From assembly GCF_000499385.1 (NCBI RefSeq), contig NW_013655370.1, forward strand, positions 1 through 30,120: a DNA stretch of 30,120 nt. The letters run 5' to 3'. Below are positions 1 to 9,839 of this stretch, in pieces; position 1 is the first letter of the stretch, and every line of letters begins with the position of its first letter. Source of the DNA: Eimeria necatrix. Taxonomy: Eukaryota > Apicomplexa > Conoidasida > Eucoccidiorida > Eimeriidae. The notes beneath the pieces were generated by a model. That model worked only from the letters and a program-made list of their open reading frames with translations. It was not told where the DNA came from and did not search any database. Made by a program: the position numbers and the translations under genes.

Positions 1-1
1 C

Positions 2-399
2 ACGCCTCCCCGGGCAGGGGCGGGGATGGCGGGGAGGGGGAGCGATGCAGGTGGCTGCTGCAGCAGCAGCAGCAGCAGCTGCAGCAGCAGCAGCAGCAGC
101 AGCAGCAGCGGGAAGCAGCTGGTTATTGCGGAGCCGGAGATCCGGGTGCTCGCGCTGCAGCCGGAAGACGAGTTCCTGCTGCTGGCTTGCGACGGGCTCT
201 TCGATGTCATGAGCAGCCAGGAAGCTGTTTCCTTCGTCCGGAAGCAGCTGCAGCAGCGGCAGCAGCAGCAGCAGCAACTCGGCTGCTGCAGCAGCAACAC
301 CCTCCAAGACGTCGCAGACGCCCTCATCTCCGAAGCCATTGATGTCCGACGCACCAGGGACAACGTCACCTGCCTCCTCGTCGACCTCAGACCCCCCCT

Positions 400-431
<32 letters not shown>

Positions 432-607
432 TGCTGCAGCAGCAGCTGCAGCAGCAGCAGCAGCAGCAGCAGCAGCGCCTCCAGGCGCTGCTGCAGCCCC
501 AAAAACCCCCCAGGGCCCCCGGCCCCACAGCCCCCCACAAACCCAAAGACAGCAGACACGTGGCCAACAGAGTCCTTGCAGCAGACACCAGCGCAAATCC
601 ACACTAA
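2..607 (+). CDS. PP2C-family Ser/Thr protein phosphatase, C-terminal part (5' partial)
   Basis: The frame is open from the window edge to the TAA at 605-607. The recognisable part starts near base 107 with GKQLVIAEPEIRVLAL, followed by EFLLLACDGLFDVMS, the PP2C motif whose Asp binds the catalytic metal. At about 345-390 it reads RRTRDNVTCLLVDL, the last conserved PP2C motif (DNVT). These are the final two motifs of the roughly 250-residue PP2C catalytic domain, so the N-terminal two thirds must lie upstream of the window. A Gln-rich insert (about 245-275) splits the last helices and a Gln-rich, Pro-rich tail of about 70 residues follows. Bases 2-106 (Gly/Ser-rich, CAG-encoded) may be an insert or intron ending at one of several CAG acceptors, so the true exon start is unresolved. 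PP2C enzymes are Mg/Mn-dependent phosphatases. The family is well supported; the substrate is unknown. Confidence 0.82.
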
Positions 608-608
608 T

Positions 609-652
<44 letters not shown>
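609..652 (+). repeat. (CAG)n tract just downstream of the PP2C stop
   Basis: A pure CAG run of about 15 units begins two bases after the stop codon of the phosphatase frame. It would lie in the 3' untranslated region. Confidence 0.9.
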
Positions 653-654
<2 letters not shown>

Positions 655-733
655 AAGTTTGAACAGCAGCCTTTGCTGAGGGCCGCAGCAGGCACTCTTT
701 CAACTCATTTTGAATTTTGCGTTTGCTGCCGAG

Positions 734-757
734 GCTGAGGTGTACGTACACCTCAGC
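734..757. repeat. 24-bp perfect palindrome, GGTGTACGTACACC family
   Basis: The core GGTGTACGTACACC (739-752) is extended by five self-complementary bases on each side (GCTGA and TCAGC). It lies about 130 bp downstream of the PP2C stop. It is the first of more than 20 related copies in the window. Confidence 0.9.
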
Positions 758-809
758 GGCCTGCGGGGCTTCCGGCATATCCATCAACAGAAAACCTCCC
801 AGACTCTGC

Positions 810-850
810 CCCTAAACCCTAAACCCTAAACCCTAAACCCTAAACCCTAA
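810..850 (-). repeat. Interstitial telomere-like array (CCCTAAA)n
   Basis: About six AAACCCT heptamers in C-rich orientation on the + strand. It is internal, not a chromosome end, because unique sequence follows on both sides. Confidence 0.95.
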
Positions 851-1107
851 GGTATTTGCGCTCTCCTGCCTTCGAGGTCCTTTAGTCTCGTAGAATAGCA
901 AATCTAAGGATATATTAAAAAGGGTATTTTTATATTTAATTCTATTAATATTATTTATTATTTAGTAAGTTTTTATTTTATTTTGTTTTATTTATTTTAT
1001 TTTATTTTATTTTAGTTGTTAGAGTACATTAGACTTGCTGCAGCGAGAGTCATCTAGGCATTCTGCTGCAGCAAGATCTGCACTCTGCAGCAAATGGATT
1101 TGTCTCG
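851..1107. other. AT-rich spacer
   Basis: The stretch holds degenerate TTTTATTTTA repeats (about 920-1015) followed by a short moderately GC segment with CTGCAGCA motifs. No coding frame or RNA gene is recognisable. Confidence 0.6.
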
Positions 1108-1156
1108 AAACCCTAAACCGTAAACCCCAAACCCTAAACCCTAAACCCTAAACCCC
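1108..1156 (-). repeat. Interstitial telomere-like array, degenerate
   Basis: AAACCCT units with interruptions (AAACCGT, AAACCCC), C-rich on the + strand. Confidence 0.93.
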
Positions 1157-1263
1157 AAGCCTTTTAGCTTTTGAAAGAAATGCAACTAATTGAAAAAAAG
1201 AATTAAAAAACAAAACAGAATTTGCTGCTGCTGCGCGGGCGCTGGGGTGTACAGGCAGCTTGG

Positions 1264-1298
1264 GGTGTATGCGCACCTCTTTGGGGTGTACGTACACC
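1264..1298. repeat. Two adjacent copies of the GGTGTACGTACACC palindrome family
   Basis: A diverged copy, GGTGTATGCGCACC, at 1264-1277 is followed by an exact core at 1285-1298. A half copy (GGTGTACAGGC) sits just upstream at about 1245. The three form a local cluster. Confidence 0.85.
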
Positions 1299-1332
1299 TC
1301 GTGGCTGCGACGCCGCTTTCCGCTCCAAAGAC

Positions 1333-1513
1333 GAAATTAATCAAAAGTATTTATTTTCATTAATCCAAACTATTTATTTTCATTAATCCAAACTATTTAT
1401 TTTCATTAATCCAAACTATTTATTTTCATTAATCAAAACTATTTATTTTCATTAATCAAAACTATTTATTTTCATTAATCAAAACTACTTATTTTCATTA
1501 ATCAAAAGTATTT
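1333..1513. repeat. 23-bp AT-rich tandem repeat
   Basis: About eight head-to-tail copies of a unit close to ATTAATCCAAACTATTTATTTTC. Early copies carry ATCCAAAC and later copies ATCAAAAC. No coding potential is seen. Confidence 0.9.
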
Positions 1514-1553
1514 TCATTTCCTCAAGAGAGCAGCCGCAGCTCGAGCAGCCGCG

Positions 1554-1598
1554 AGGGTTTAGGGTTTAGGGTTTAGGGTTTAGGGTTTAGGGTTTAGG
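1554..1598 (+). repeat. Interstitial telomere-like array (TTTAGGG)n
   Basis: Six TTTAGGG units in G-rich orientation, entered by GCGAGGG. Orientation is opposite to the two arrays at 810 and 1108. Confidence 0.95.
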
Positions 1599-1802
1599 CT
1601 GGGCTCTCATGCAACGACGCACCACAGACACCAAAGGCGGGCCTGCTGTAGTCCTGTTGCCCACAGCTAGCCACAGCTAGCCACAGCTAGCTGAGCAGCA
1701 AAAACAGCAGATGCGGCTTGTCTGTGGGCACCTCCGCAAGAGCCCTTTGTGTTTGCTGCTGCCCAGCTGTAGCGAGTAGTTGAGGGCGAGGGACGAGAGC
1801 GA
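1599..1802. other. Island between telomere-like arrays; possible short exon remnants
   Basis: Non-repetitive 200-bp island. It contains a 10-bp unit, CCACAGCTAG, repeated about three times (about 1660-1690) and short open peptides, for example one with MRLVCGHLRKSPLC near 1710 that ends at TAG about 1780. Because a real small gene elsewhere in the window (17316-18843) has exons in just such islands, this one could hide an exon, but no matching splice phases were found. Confidence 0.25.
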
Positions 1803-1862
1803 GGGTTTAGGGTTTAGGGTTTAGGCTGGGGTCTAGGGTTTAGGGTTTAGGGTTTAGGGTTT
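1803..1862 (+). repeat. Interstitial telomere-like array, two blocks
   Basis: TTTAGGG units at 1803-1825 and about 1834-1862 split by GCTGGGGTC. The array is entered by GCGAGGG, as at 1551. Confidence 0.92.
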
Positions 1863-1961
1863 GCGCGAAGCCTCCAAGAGGGAACCGCCACTGTGCACGC
1901 CCAAGCTGTTGGCTCGTAGGCTGTGCCCTTATAAGCTGTTGCTGCTTAAGTTAAAAGGCTT

Positions 1962-2050
1962 GGGGTTTAGGGTTTAGGGTTTAGGGTTTAGGGTTTGGGG
2001 TGTACGGTTTAGGGTTTCGGGTTTAGGGTTTAGGGTTTGGGGTTTGGGGT
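1962..2050 (+). repeat. Interstitial telomere-like array mixed with palindrome half-sites
   Basis: TTTAGGG/TTTGGGG units interrupted twice by GGGGTGTACG (about 2006 and 2047), the left half of the window's palindrome family. Confidence 0.9.
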
Positions 2051-2130
2051 GTACGAACAGCTGGATCGGGTGGCGGCAGACCTGCGGCGGCTGAGGTGAC
2101 CACTGGGTGTAGGGGTTCCGAGTGTCTAAT

Positions 2131-2190
2131 TTGTCTTTAAATTTGCAATTTAATTAATTAAAATTAATTAATTTGCAAATTAAAAGACAA
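2131..2190. repeat. 60-bp AT-rich inverted repeat
   Basis: Left arm TTGTCTTTAAATTTGCAA and right arm TTTGCAAATTAAAAGACAA flank a TTAATTAATTAA-type centre. The two arms are complementary apart from a few mismatches and would fold into one long hairpin or cruciform. Confidence 0.85.
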
Positions 2191-2471
2191 AATTAATTAG
2201 TTAATTCCAAAAAGACCGGAAGAGGGGGCCTCGGGGCCCCCTATTCCAACGATTCGCCTGAGGAGGATCTGCTGCCAGCAGCAGCAGCAGCAGCTCTCTG
2301 GAGGCTCAGGAGGAAGCTAAGTCCAATTCAATTCAACTTCTGCATCAATTTTAGGGTTTGTGTCAGCTGTTGCTGCTGAGAAACCCTATAGAAGGCCGGG
2401 TTCTGCTGCTGCTGCTGCTGCTGCTCTTGCTGCAGCTGCTGCTGCTGCAGGTGACCTGCGCCTCCTGCACT

Positions 2472-2495
2472 GTTGGGGTGTACGTACACCCCAAC
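2472..2495. repeat. 24-bp perfect palindrome, GGTGTACGTACACC family
   Basis: Same 14-bp core as 739-752 but with different outer arms (GTTGG and CCAAC) that are again exactly self-complementary. It lies about 150 bp upstream of the first ATG of the transporter gene. Confidence 0.9.
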
Positions 2496-2577
2496 TAGCT
2501 CCACGCAGCCTCTTTCGTTTATTACTGGCGCTGTTCCACTTGCCTGCTGCGCTGCTAGCTGTTCAGAACCTGCTGCT

Positions 2578-2611
<34 letters not shown>

Positions 2612-2645
2612 GCAGCAGCAAGAACATCACGAAGGTGTGCAGCAA

Positions 2646-3090
2646 ATGGACAGTCCGAAACATCGACTGCTCCCCAGGAGCAGCGGCCTTGCTGCTGCTC
2701 CTGCTGCTCCTGCTGCTCCTGCTGCTCCTGCTGCTCCTGCCTGTGCACCCGCTGCTGCTGCTACTGCAGCAGCAGCAACTACTGATGCTGCTGCTGCTGC
2801 TGCTGAAAACGCAGCTGGCTATCTTCAAGAGGAGGCAAGGACCTCTTCTTTTGACTCGTGTGTATCTGCTCCACGATCCTCTTCTGCGAGCAGCAGCAAC
2901 AGCAGCAGCAACAGCAGCAGCAACAGCAGCAGCAGTCCGCACAGCAGCAGCAGCAGCAGTGGCATCAGCAGCAGCGACAGCAGCAGCAGCCACAGCAGCA
3001 GCAACAGCAGCAGCAGCAGCAGCGCCGTGTCTCCCTCAGCCGCACCCGCGCAGGTTCCTCCCATCGCTGTCTCCGAGAGCAACAGCAACA

Positions 3091-3127
<37 letters not shown>

Positions 3128-3292
3128 AACGAGCAGCAGCAAACGGCCTTGCGCTGTGTTGAAGAGCAGCAAAGGAGGGGCCTGTCCTGCTGCTGCTGCT
3201 GCTGGCGACTTCTGCAAACCTGCCCCCCAAGCCCCGCCCTACTTGTGCTTTTGTTTGGCTGACGACGCAGAAGCAACAGCCGCACTCCAACT

Positions 3293-3336
<44 letters not shown>

Positions 3337-3557
3337 TGTGCCTCGTCCCCTCCCCCCCCGCCACCGCGTTATCCGACGGCTCGCCAGTGGCAGGCGAAGC
3401 AGCAGCAGCAGGCTGCTGCGGCGTGGGGCGGCTGGTGGGGCTGACAATGGCCCTCTTTGTGGCTCTTCAAATTATTTTTAATATTGATAATGGAATTGTT
3501 CCTGCTGTGCTGCCGCAGCTGTGGGAAGAATTCCGAATCCCAGACTCCCAGCAAGGT

Positions 3558-3637
<80 letters not shown>

Positions 3638-4568
3638 GCGGCGGCGGCGGCGGCGGCGGTGGTTTGCTGCTGCCGCAGCTGCTGCTGCTGTCTGCGCTGG
3701 CGGTGCTGCAGTGCATGCTTTTGCTGTTTGTCTTTTTTCTTTTTCTTTTTTCTTTTTTCTTTTTCTTTTTTATTCTTTTTCTGTTCTTTTTATTTATTTT
3801 TATTTATTTTTATTTATTTTTATTTATTTTCATTTATTTTTATTTATTTTATTTTTCCATTTTTATTTCCTTTCAAGTCCTCTTGACACTTCTTCATCTT
3901 TCACTTTTTATTTTTTATTTTTCATTTTTTATTTTTGATTTTTATTTCTTTCTTATTTCTTTTTATTTCTTTCTTTTTCATTCCTGCTAATCCATTTGCT
4001 TCGAATGTTTGAGGAAAAAGCGAATATAGTGCCCATTCTGCTGCTTGCTGCTGCTAGCTGCTGCTGCAGCAGCTGCTGCTGCTGCAGCTAGCTGCTGCTG
4101 CAGCTAGCTGCTGCTGCAGCAGCAGCAGCAGCAGCTAGCTGCAGGAGTCAGATTGCGTTTTCTTTGCGTAATGAGTCTGCAATGAAGAAGCATTAATTGT
4201 GTTTTCAAATTGTGGCATTTTTTTCTTTTTTTAAAATAAATAAATAAATAATTTTGCTGCTGCAGCAAAGTTTTTAATTTGCACTTCTTGAGATTTCCGA
4301 AAATGCATTTTGGCGGTGGTTTCGGGTGTATGTACAGCTGCTGCTGCTCGCGGGTTCATTTTGCTGCTGCGCATTTTCACTTTTAATTTCTTGGCAGCAG
4401 CTGCGGGCCGGGGAACCCTTTTTAAGGGTTTTAAGAGGGCTTTGAGGGTTTGTAAACCCTAAAAAAGGGTTTTGAAACCCTTCACAGTCCTCGTTAGCGT
4501 TTTAGGGAAAAGCAGCAACGGGAGCAGCTGCAGCAAACAAGGCCCCAAAACTCATGCTGCCGCTGCTG

Positions 4569-4608
<40 letters not shown>

Positions 4609-4658
4609 TTGCTGCTGCTGCTGCTGCTGCTGCTGCCTTGCTGCTGCTGCTGCTGCTG

Positions 4659-4691
<33 letters not shown>

Positions 4692-5001
4692 GTGCAGGGC
4701 TGTTGGGCGCGTTGCCGTACGTGGGCACGGCGTGCGTGTCTCCGTTGAACTCGCGTTTGCTGCTGCTGCTGCGGCCGAAGCTGCTGCTGCTGCTGTCGCT
4801 TTGCTGCAACGCAGCAGCTTGCTGCCTCTTCGTGGGGGCCCCCGGGGGCCCCTCTCTTCTTGCTGCTCGCTTCCTCGTGGGGGCCACTCAAACCCCTTTC
4901 TTCATTTTGGCTCCAGTTTGGATCGACGCCTTCGCGCCGCAGCAGCAAATGACCCTCTGGATGGGGCTGCTGCAGGGCTCCGTCGTCCTCGGCATCATGG
5001 T

Positions 5002-5070
<69 letters not shown>

Positions 5071-5178
5071 ATGATGATGCTGCTGCTGCTGATGATGATG
5101 GTGATGGGGATGGTGGTGATGATTAAGATTCTGATCATCATGATTGTGATGGTGATGTGATGCTGCTGACTATGGTGA

Positions 5179-5228
<50 letters not shown>

Positions 5229-5366
5229 GAAGAGATGAATAAGTATAGGTGTCAGCCGCAGCAAAAATGGGAAAGTAAAAACTCGTTTAATGCATGAGCA
5301 GCAAAACAAGGAGATGCAGATAAAGGGGAGAAGCCAGGGAGCACCAGAGGAGACAAAGGAAGCTTT

Positions 5367-5417
<51 letters not shown>

Positions 5418-5675
5418 GTGTTTTGCAGCTGGGATATCTTGCTGCAGGTTTCCTCCGCAGCCAGGGCAAGGACTGGCGAATCGCAGTGTACATACAGCTG
5501 GGGCTGCTGCTGCTGCTGCTGCTGCTGCTCTCTTTCCTCACGCCTTCCGTGCTGGACACAAGCAGCCGCCGCCACAAGCAGCAGCAGCAGCAGCAGCAGC
5601 AGCTGACGGGGGAGGAAGCAGCAGCAGCCGAAGGCGGCAACCGGGACCTGCATTTTGAAGCCGACCAGGAGCAGC

Positions 5676-5716
<41 letters not shown>

Positions 5717-5955
5717 GAGGCTGGGGGTCCCACTTCAGAAATCTCCACGCCGCAGTTTGGTCCAGGGGGAGAGTCGCTTGCTGCTGCAGCGTGTGCCTCT
5801 TCTGCTGCTGCTGCTGCTGGCAGCGCTGCAGCAACCGCAGCAGCTGCTGCAGCGTCTGCTGCTCAGAGCAGCGCTGCTGCTGCTGCTGCTGCTGCTGCTG
5901 GGTGTCCTTCCACGGTCTGCGCCTCCCCGTCCCCGCCTCCGTGCAGCGGCTTCGG

Positions 5956-5997
<42 letters not shown>

Positions 5998-6302
5998 GCC
6001 CCACACAGGGCCGCTGAGCGGCAGCAGCACGCCCTCAGGTGTACGTACACAGTGCCTGCTCTGCAGCAACTTGGTCTATCCGCTGCTGCCAGCAATTGCT
6101 GCAATGGCAATAACAGCAAATGCAGAAAATAAGTTTTATGGAGGGGCAAGAGAGTCAAGAGAAGCAGCGCCGCGGCGGGCTACGCACAGCAGCAGCAGCA
6201 GCAGCAACACCCGCAGCAGCAGCAACAGCAACAGCAGCAGCAGCAGGTGCGCCCACTCCAAGCGGCTCTACAGATACTTCAGCGCCCCCGCAAAAACCCC
6301 AG

Positions 6303-6341
<39 letters not shown>

Positions 6342-6723
6342 GGATGCAGCCAGATAAGGGCTCCCTTAGGATTTGCTTTACTTGTGACCAGCTGCCGCTG
6401 CAGCGGGACCTGCAGTGCAGCAGCAAAACGCCACTGGGGAGCCTGCTGCAGCAGCAGCAGCAGCAGCAGCAGCAGGGGCCTCTGCTGTGCCCACAGGAGG
6501 AAGCAGAAAGGCGCATAAACGCGGGAATGGCAGCAGCAGCTGCGGCGGCAGTCGCCGACGTAGCTGCTGCTGCTGCGATGACTGCAGCAGCAGCAGCAGC
6601 AACTGCAGCAGCAGCAGCGGCGGCCACTGCTGCTGCGGATGCTGCAGCAGAACAAGCAGCCGCAGATGAAGGCTCAGGCAGCACCAGCCGCCAGTCGTGG
6701 TCAGTGCCTCTGTCCTTCCCGCT

Positions 6724-6766
<43 letters not shown>

Positions 6767-7413
6767 AAGCGGAAGCAGCTCGAGCTTGCCAGTGACCCTG
6801 AAAGGGTGTTATCGCTTGACGGCGCAGCGGGAGGGTCCACTGCGCTGCCTGCCGCTGCAGCAGCAGCAGCAACAGCAACAGCAGCAGATCGAGCAGCAGC
6901 AGACCCAGCAGCAGCAGCAGCAGCAGCAGCAGAATCGCCGGGAGACGATCTGCTGTCCGTGGAGACGATCCCCGGCGAAGGCATTTCTGTCTCCTCCCCG
7001 CAGCAGAGCCAGTTGAGGGGCCCCACAGCTTCCAGGCCAGGCAGCGCAGCAGCAGCAGCAGCAGCAGCAGACACAGCAGCAGCAGCAACAGCAGGTGCAG
7101 CAGCAGCAGCAGAAGCAGCAACGGCGGAAGAAACGACCTCTTCCAAACTGAGGTTTTCGCTGCCTGCCTTGCCGGAGGGCCAAGCGGAGCAGCTGCAGCA
7201 GCTGCAGCACACGCAGTACACGCAGCAGCAGCAGCAGCACATGCAGCAGCAGCAGCAGCACATGCAGCACAAGCAGCGACTGTGCATGCCCCACAGACTG
7301 CAGCAGCAGCAGCAGCAGCAACTCGAGCAAAGCATTGCTATCTTTGCTGCTCCCAGCAGCAGCGGGCCCTTGAGCTCCCGCATAGTAACCTCCCTTGAGC
7401 TCCACAGCGCCGA

Positions 7414-7451
<38 letters not shown>

Positions 7452-7551
7452 GCAGCAGCAGCAGCACTCAAGGAGGCATCAAGCACTGGTTTATCCATCA
7501 GGCCAAAACTCTCGTCGCCAAAGGCGCAGTTGGGATTGAGCTGCTCAGGTA

Positions 7552-7593
<42 letters not shown>

Positions 7594-7967
7594 AACCGCG
7601 GTGGTAGTAGCGGCTGCTGTTCCTGCTGCTGCTGCAGCTGCTGCTGCTGCTGCTACTGCTGCTCTTGTCCCAGTTTGCTGCTGTGCTTTGTGGGTCCTGC
7701 CGCCACTTCTACTGTGAGCCCCTAGAATATTTTGGTGGCTGTTCATACTGATGTAAGTCCGCATCTGCTGCTGCTGCTGCTGCTGCTGCTGTGTCTGCTG
7801 CTGCTGCTGCTGTGTCTGCTGCTGCTGCTGCAGGAATCCAATATATGGGTTAGTGGTTGCTGCTCTTTGTTCCCTCTTTCTTGAGGTGACGGCGATTCAG
7901 TTTTGGTCCACCAAATACTTTGAACAGGTCTTGAAGGTCCGTTGCTGTCTCGCTGCTGCTGCTGCTC

Positions 7968-8006
<39 letters not shown>

Positions 8007-8140
8007 CTGCTGCTGCTGCTGCTGCAACTGCGGATGATGATGATGGTGATGAATGTCCCTTTGTTGCAGCCCTATGTACGTAGGTCTCTTGCCTGTGGGG
8101 CATTATTCCCCTGTTTCTGCTGAAGCAATCGCTGCTGCTG

Positions 8141-8183
<43 letters not shown>

Positions 8184-8286
8184 AGCCACTCCCTGTGTCT
8201 GTTTCGCACATTGCTGCTGCTGCTGCTGACAGCAGCCTCCCCGCACCCCTTTCCCCCTGCCTGTTGCCTGCTGCTGCTGCTGCCGC

Positions 8287-8336
<50 letters not shown>

Positions 8337-8464
8337 CTGCTGGTGCTGCTGCTGCAGGTGCCGACGGCGACGGTGCTGCTGAGTTTCTCGCTGAGCGCAG
8401 TGACTGCGCCGCTGCTGGGGATTCTGCTGGGGGGGCTGCTGGTGGACTTGTGGGGCGGCTACGG

Positions 8465-8499
<35 letters not shown>

Positions 8500-8799
8500 T
8501 GGTGTGTCTGTGTCTGCTGTCGGCCTTGGCAGCTGGCTGCGTGCTGTGCGGCTCCGTTGCTGCTGCAGCAAAGTCCTTTGCTGCTGCACTAGCAGCAGTT
8601 TGGGCTGTGCTCTTCCTCGGGGGAGGCATTCTCCCCCCTGCAACGGGACTTGTTCTTGCTGCAGCACCAGCAGCAAAACGAACTGATGCTTCTGCTGCTG
8701 CTCTTTTCCTCTACACTCTCTTCGGCTACGTCCTCGGCTCTTTCCTCCCCGGAGTCCTCAACGACCTCCTCGGACTCGCCGCAGGAATGAAGGTTCCCC

Positions 8800-8858
<59 letters not shown>

Positions 8859-8949
8859 GTGGCACAGGTGTCTTTGCTGTGGTCTGTCTTTGGACTTCTG
8901 GCATTTGTTGCTGCTACAATTGTTTCGTGGAAGCAGCAAAAGAAGCAGC

Positions 8950-8981
<32 letters not shown>

Positions 8982-9173
8982 GCAGCATGGCCATCCGAGG
9001 TGCCCCGCAGGGGCCCCCTAGGGAAGCTCTTAAGAAAACTCAGAAGGGGGCCCCCCAAAGGGGCCCAGCAGCAAAACCTTGGGGGGCCCCCCGAAGGGCC
9101 CCTTGAGGGGCCCCCTAGGGGCCCTCTACAGGAAACTGCAGGGGGCCCCTTGCTCCCAAGAGGGGCCCCTTAG
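2646..9173 (+). CDS. Major facilitator superfamily transporter, Spinster-like, six exons
   Basis: Proposed exons: 2646-3555, 4698-4999, 5429-7548, 7834-7936, 8358-8792, 8868-9173 (1391 residues). Every junction is GT/AG and all phases agree (1, 0, 2, 0, 0); the total divides by three. Residues 1-260 are a repeat-rich cytosolic tail. TM1 carries IIFNIDNGIVPAVLP and continues EEFRIPDSQQ-GLLGALPYVG across intron 1, the usual Spinster TM1-TM2 pattern. TM3-TM6 follow (ARFLVGATQTPFFILAP; VVLGIM-LGYLAAGFL; WRIAVYIQLG). A loop of about 660 residues, mostly Ala/Gln/Ser runs, separates the two halves. TM7 is NPIYGLVVAALCSLF...IQFWSTKYF, TM8 is SAVTAPLLGILLGGLLVD, TM10 has GGGILPPATGL, TM11 FGYVLGSFLPGVLNDLLG, TM12 VSLLWSVFGLLAFVAAT. 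Spinster relatives move sphingolipids or other small molecules; the substrate here is unknown. A Gln-rich frame continues upstream of 2646 (to about 2580), so an earlier start exon is possible. The C-terminal tail is encoded by GGGGCCCC-type repeat. Confidence 0.88.
3556..4697 (+). other. Transporter intron 1 (1142 nt)
   Basis: Donor GTCAGC runs straight into about 25 CAG units and a GGC run, then a T-rich TTTTTATTTA segment (about 3728-3990), GCTAGCTGCTGCAG palindromic patches (about 4040-4140), nested GGGTTT/AAACCC inverted repeats (about 4405-4482) and long CTG runs before the acceptor GTGCAG. A diverged palindrome copy, GGTGTATGTACAGC, lies at 4325-4338. Splicing here restores the TM1-TM2 sequence. 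Confidence 0.85.
5000..5428 (+). other. Transporter intron 2 (429 nt)
   Basis: Donor GTCTGC leads into CTG repeats, then a GATGATG/GGTGATG run (about 5067-5160), further CTG repeats, a short unique stretch and a final CTG tract before TTTTGCAG. Phase 0 on both sides joins VVLGIM to LGYLAAG. Confidence 0.88.
5486..5500. repeat. Diverged palindrome copy inside transporter exon 3
   Basis: AGTGTACATACAGCTG matches the dispersed family and here encodes VYIQL of TM6. Because the residues fit the transporter family, this may be chance similarity rather than an inserted copy. Confidence 0.5.
6038..6050. repeat. Palindrome-family copy in the central loop of the transporter
   Basis: GGTGTACGTACAC followed by AG rather than C. 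It lies in the repeat-rich loop encoded by exon 3 and could mark an unrecognised intron boundary. Confidence 0.7.
7549..7833 (+). other. Transporter intron 3 (285 nt)
   Basis: CAG|GTATCC is followed at once by CTG repeats; the 3' end is a CTG tract ending in CAG. Phase 2 on both sides completes an Arg codon and gives ELLR-NPIYGLV, the entry into TM7. Confidence 0.9.
7937..8357 (+). other. Transporter intron 4 (421 nt)
   Basis: AAG|GTCCGT then CTG/CTC repeats, a GATGATGATG run, a non-repetitive stretch (about 8050-8130), then CTG tracts up to CTGCAG. Joins YFEQVLK to VPTATVLLSFS in phase 0. A second donor, CAG|GTCTTG at 7928, is possible and would delete three residues. Confidence 0.82.
8793..8867 (+). 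other. Transporter intron 5 (75 nt)
   Basis: AAG|GTTCCC, a pure CTG tract and GTGGCACAG. It is in frame without stops, so it could be read through as about 25 mostly Leu residues, but removing it joins TM11 to TM12 with normal spacing. Confidence 0.7.
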
Positions 9174-9665
9174 GGGCCCCTTAGGGGCCCCTTGGGGGCC
9201 CCTTGGAGGCCCCTTGGGGGCTCCTTGGGGGCCCCTTGGAGGCCCCTTGGGGGCCCCCTAGAAGCGCTTTTGGGGGGTTTCTCAAAGGGGTTTCTGAGGG
9301 GCCTGTTAGAGGAAATTGTTAAAGGAGGGTTCCAAGAGGGGCCCCCCTAGAGGGGCCCCCTAAGAGGGGCCCCTAGAGGGGTTCATTTAGAGGACCCATT
9401 TGAAGTTGGGCCCTACGGGAATCCTCAGAGGGGCCCCCAAGGGGCCCCCTGGTGTCCCCTAAGGGGGCCCTAGAAGGACCCTTTAGAGGGGCCCCCTTAG
9501 AGAAACTTCTTAGTCTTAAAGGGGCCCCTTAGAGGGCCCCTACAGGGGCCCCTACAGGGGCCCCTTGTCCGAGGGGCCCCTCTAGGGGCCCCTCTAAGGG
9601 GCCCCCACAGGGGCCCCTGCAGGGGCCCCTTGAAAAGCCGCACGGGTCCCAATAATAAGGACCCC
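8995..9665. repeat. GGGGCCCC-type low-complexity region
   Basis: Repeated GGGGCCCCY blocks separated by TTAG, TAGA or AAG. It starts within the last exon of the transporter, where it encodes Gly-Pro-rich tail residues, and continues about 490 bases past the stop. No other coding sequence is supported here. Confidence 0.9.
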
Positions 9666-9666
9666 A

Positions 9667-9823
9667 AGGGGGGCCCCCATAGGGGGCCCCATAGGGGCCC
9701 CCATAGGGGCCCCCATAGGGGGCCCCATAGGGGGCCCCATAGGGGGCCCCATCGGGGCAGGGGCCCCCATAGGGGGCCCCATAGGGGGCCCCATGGGGGG
9801 CCCCATAGGGGGCCCCATAGGAG
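9667..9823. repeat. 12-13-bp tandem array, GGGGGCCCCATA
   Basis: About 12 regular copies of a GGGGGCCCCATA-like unit with a single interruption (ATCGGGGCAG). The open frames it creates read as PMGP or GPHR repeats and are judged non-genic. Confidence 0.92.
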
Positions 9824-9839
9824 GGGCCTTGGGAGGGAA

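Noticed and set aside
1554..2050. CRISPR-like or true telomere end
   Set aside because: Arrays are contiguous heptamers without spacers of constant length, and unique sequence and genes follow on both sides; they are interstitial telomere-like repeats.
6268..7467. Minus-strand open frame of 399 residues opposite transporter exon 3
   Set aside because: Antisense translation of CAG repeats in an exon whose two ends are fixed by conserved membrane segments.
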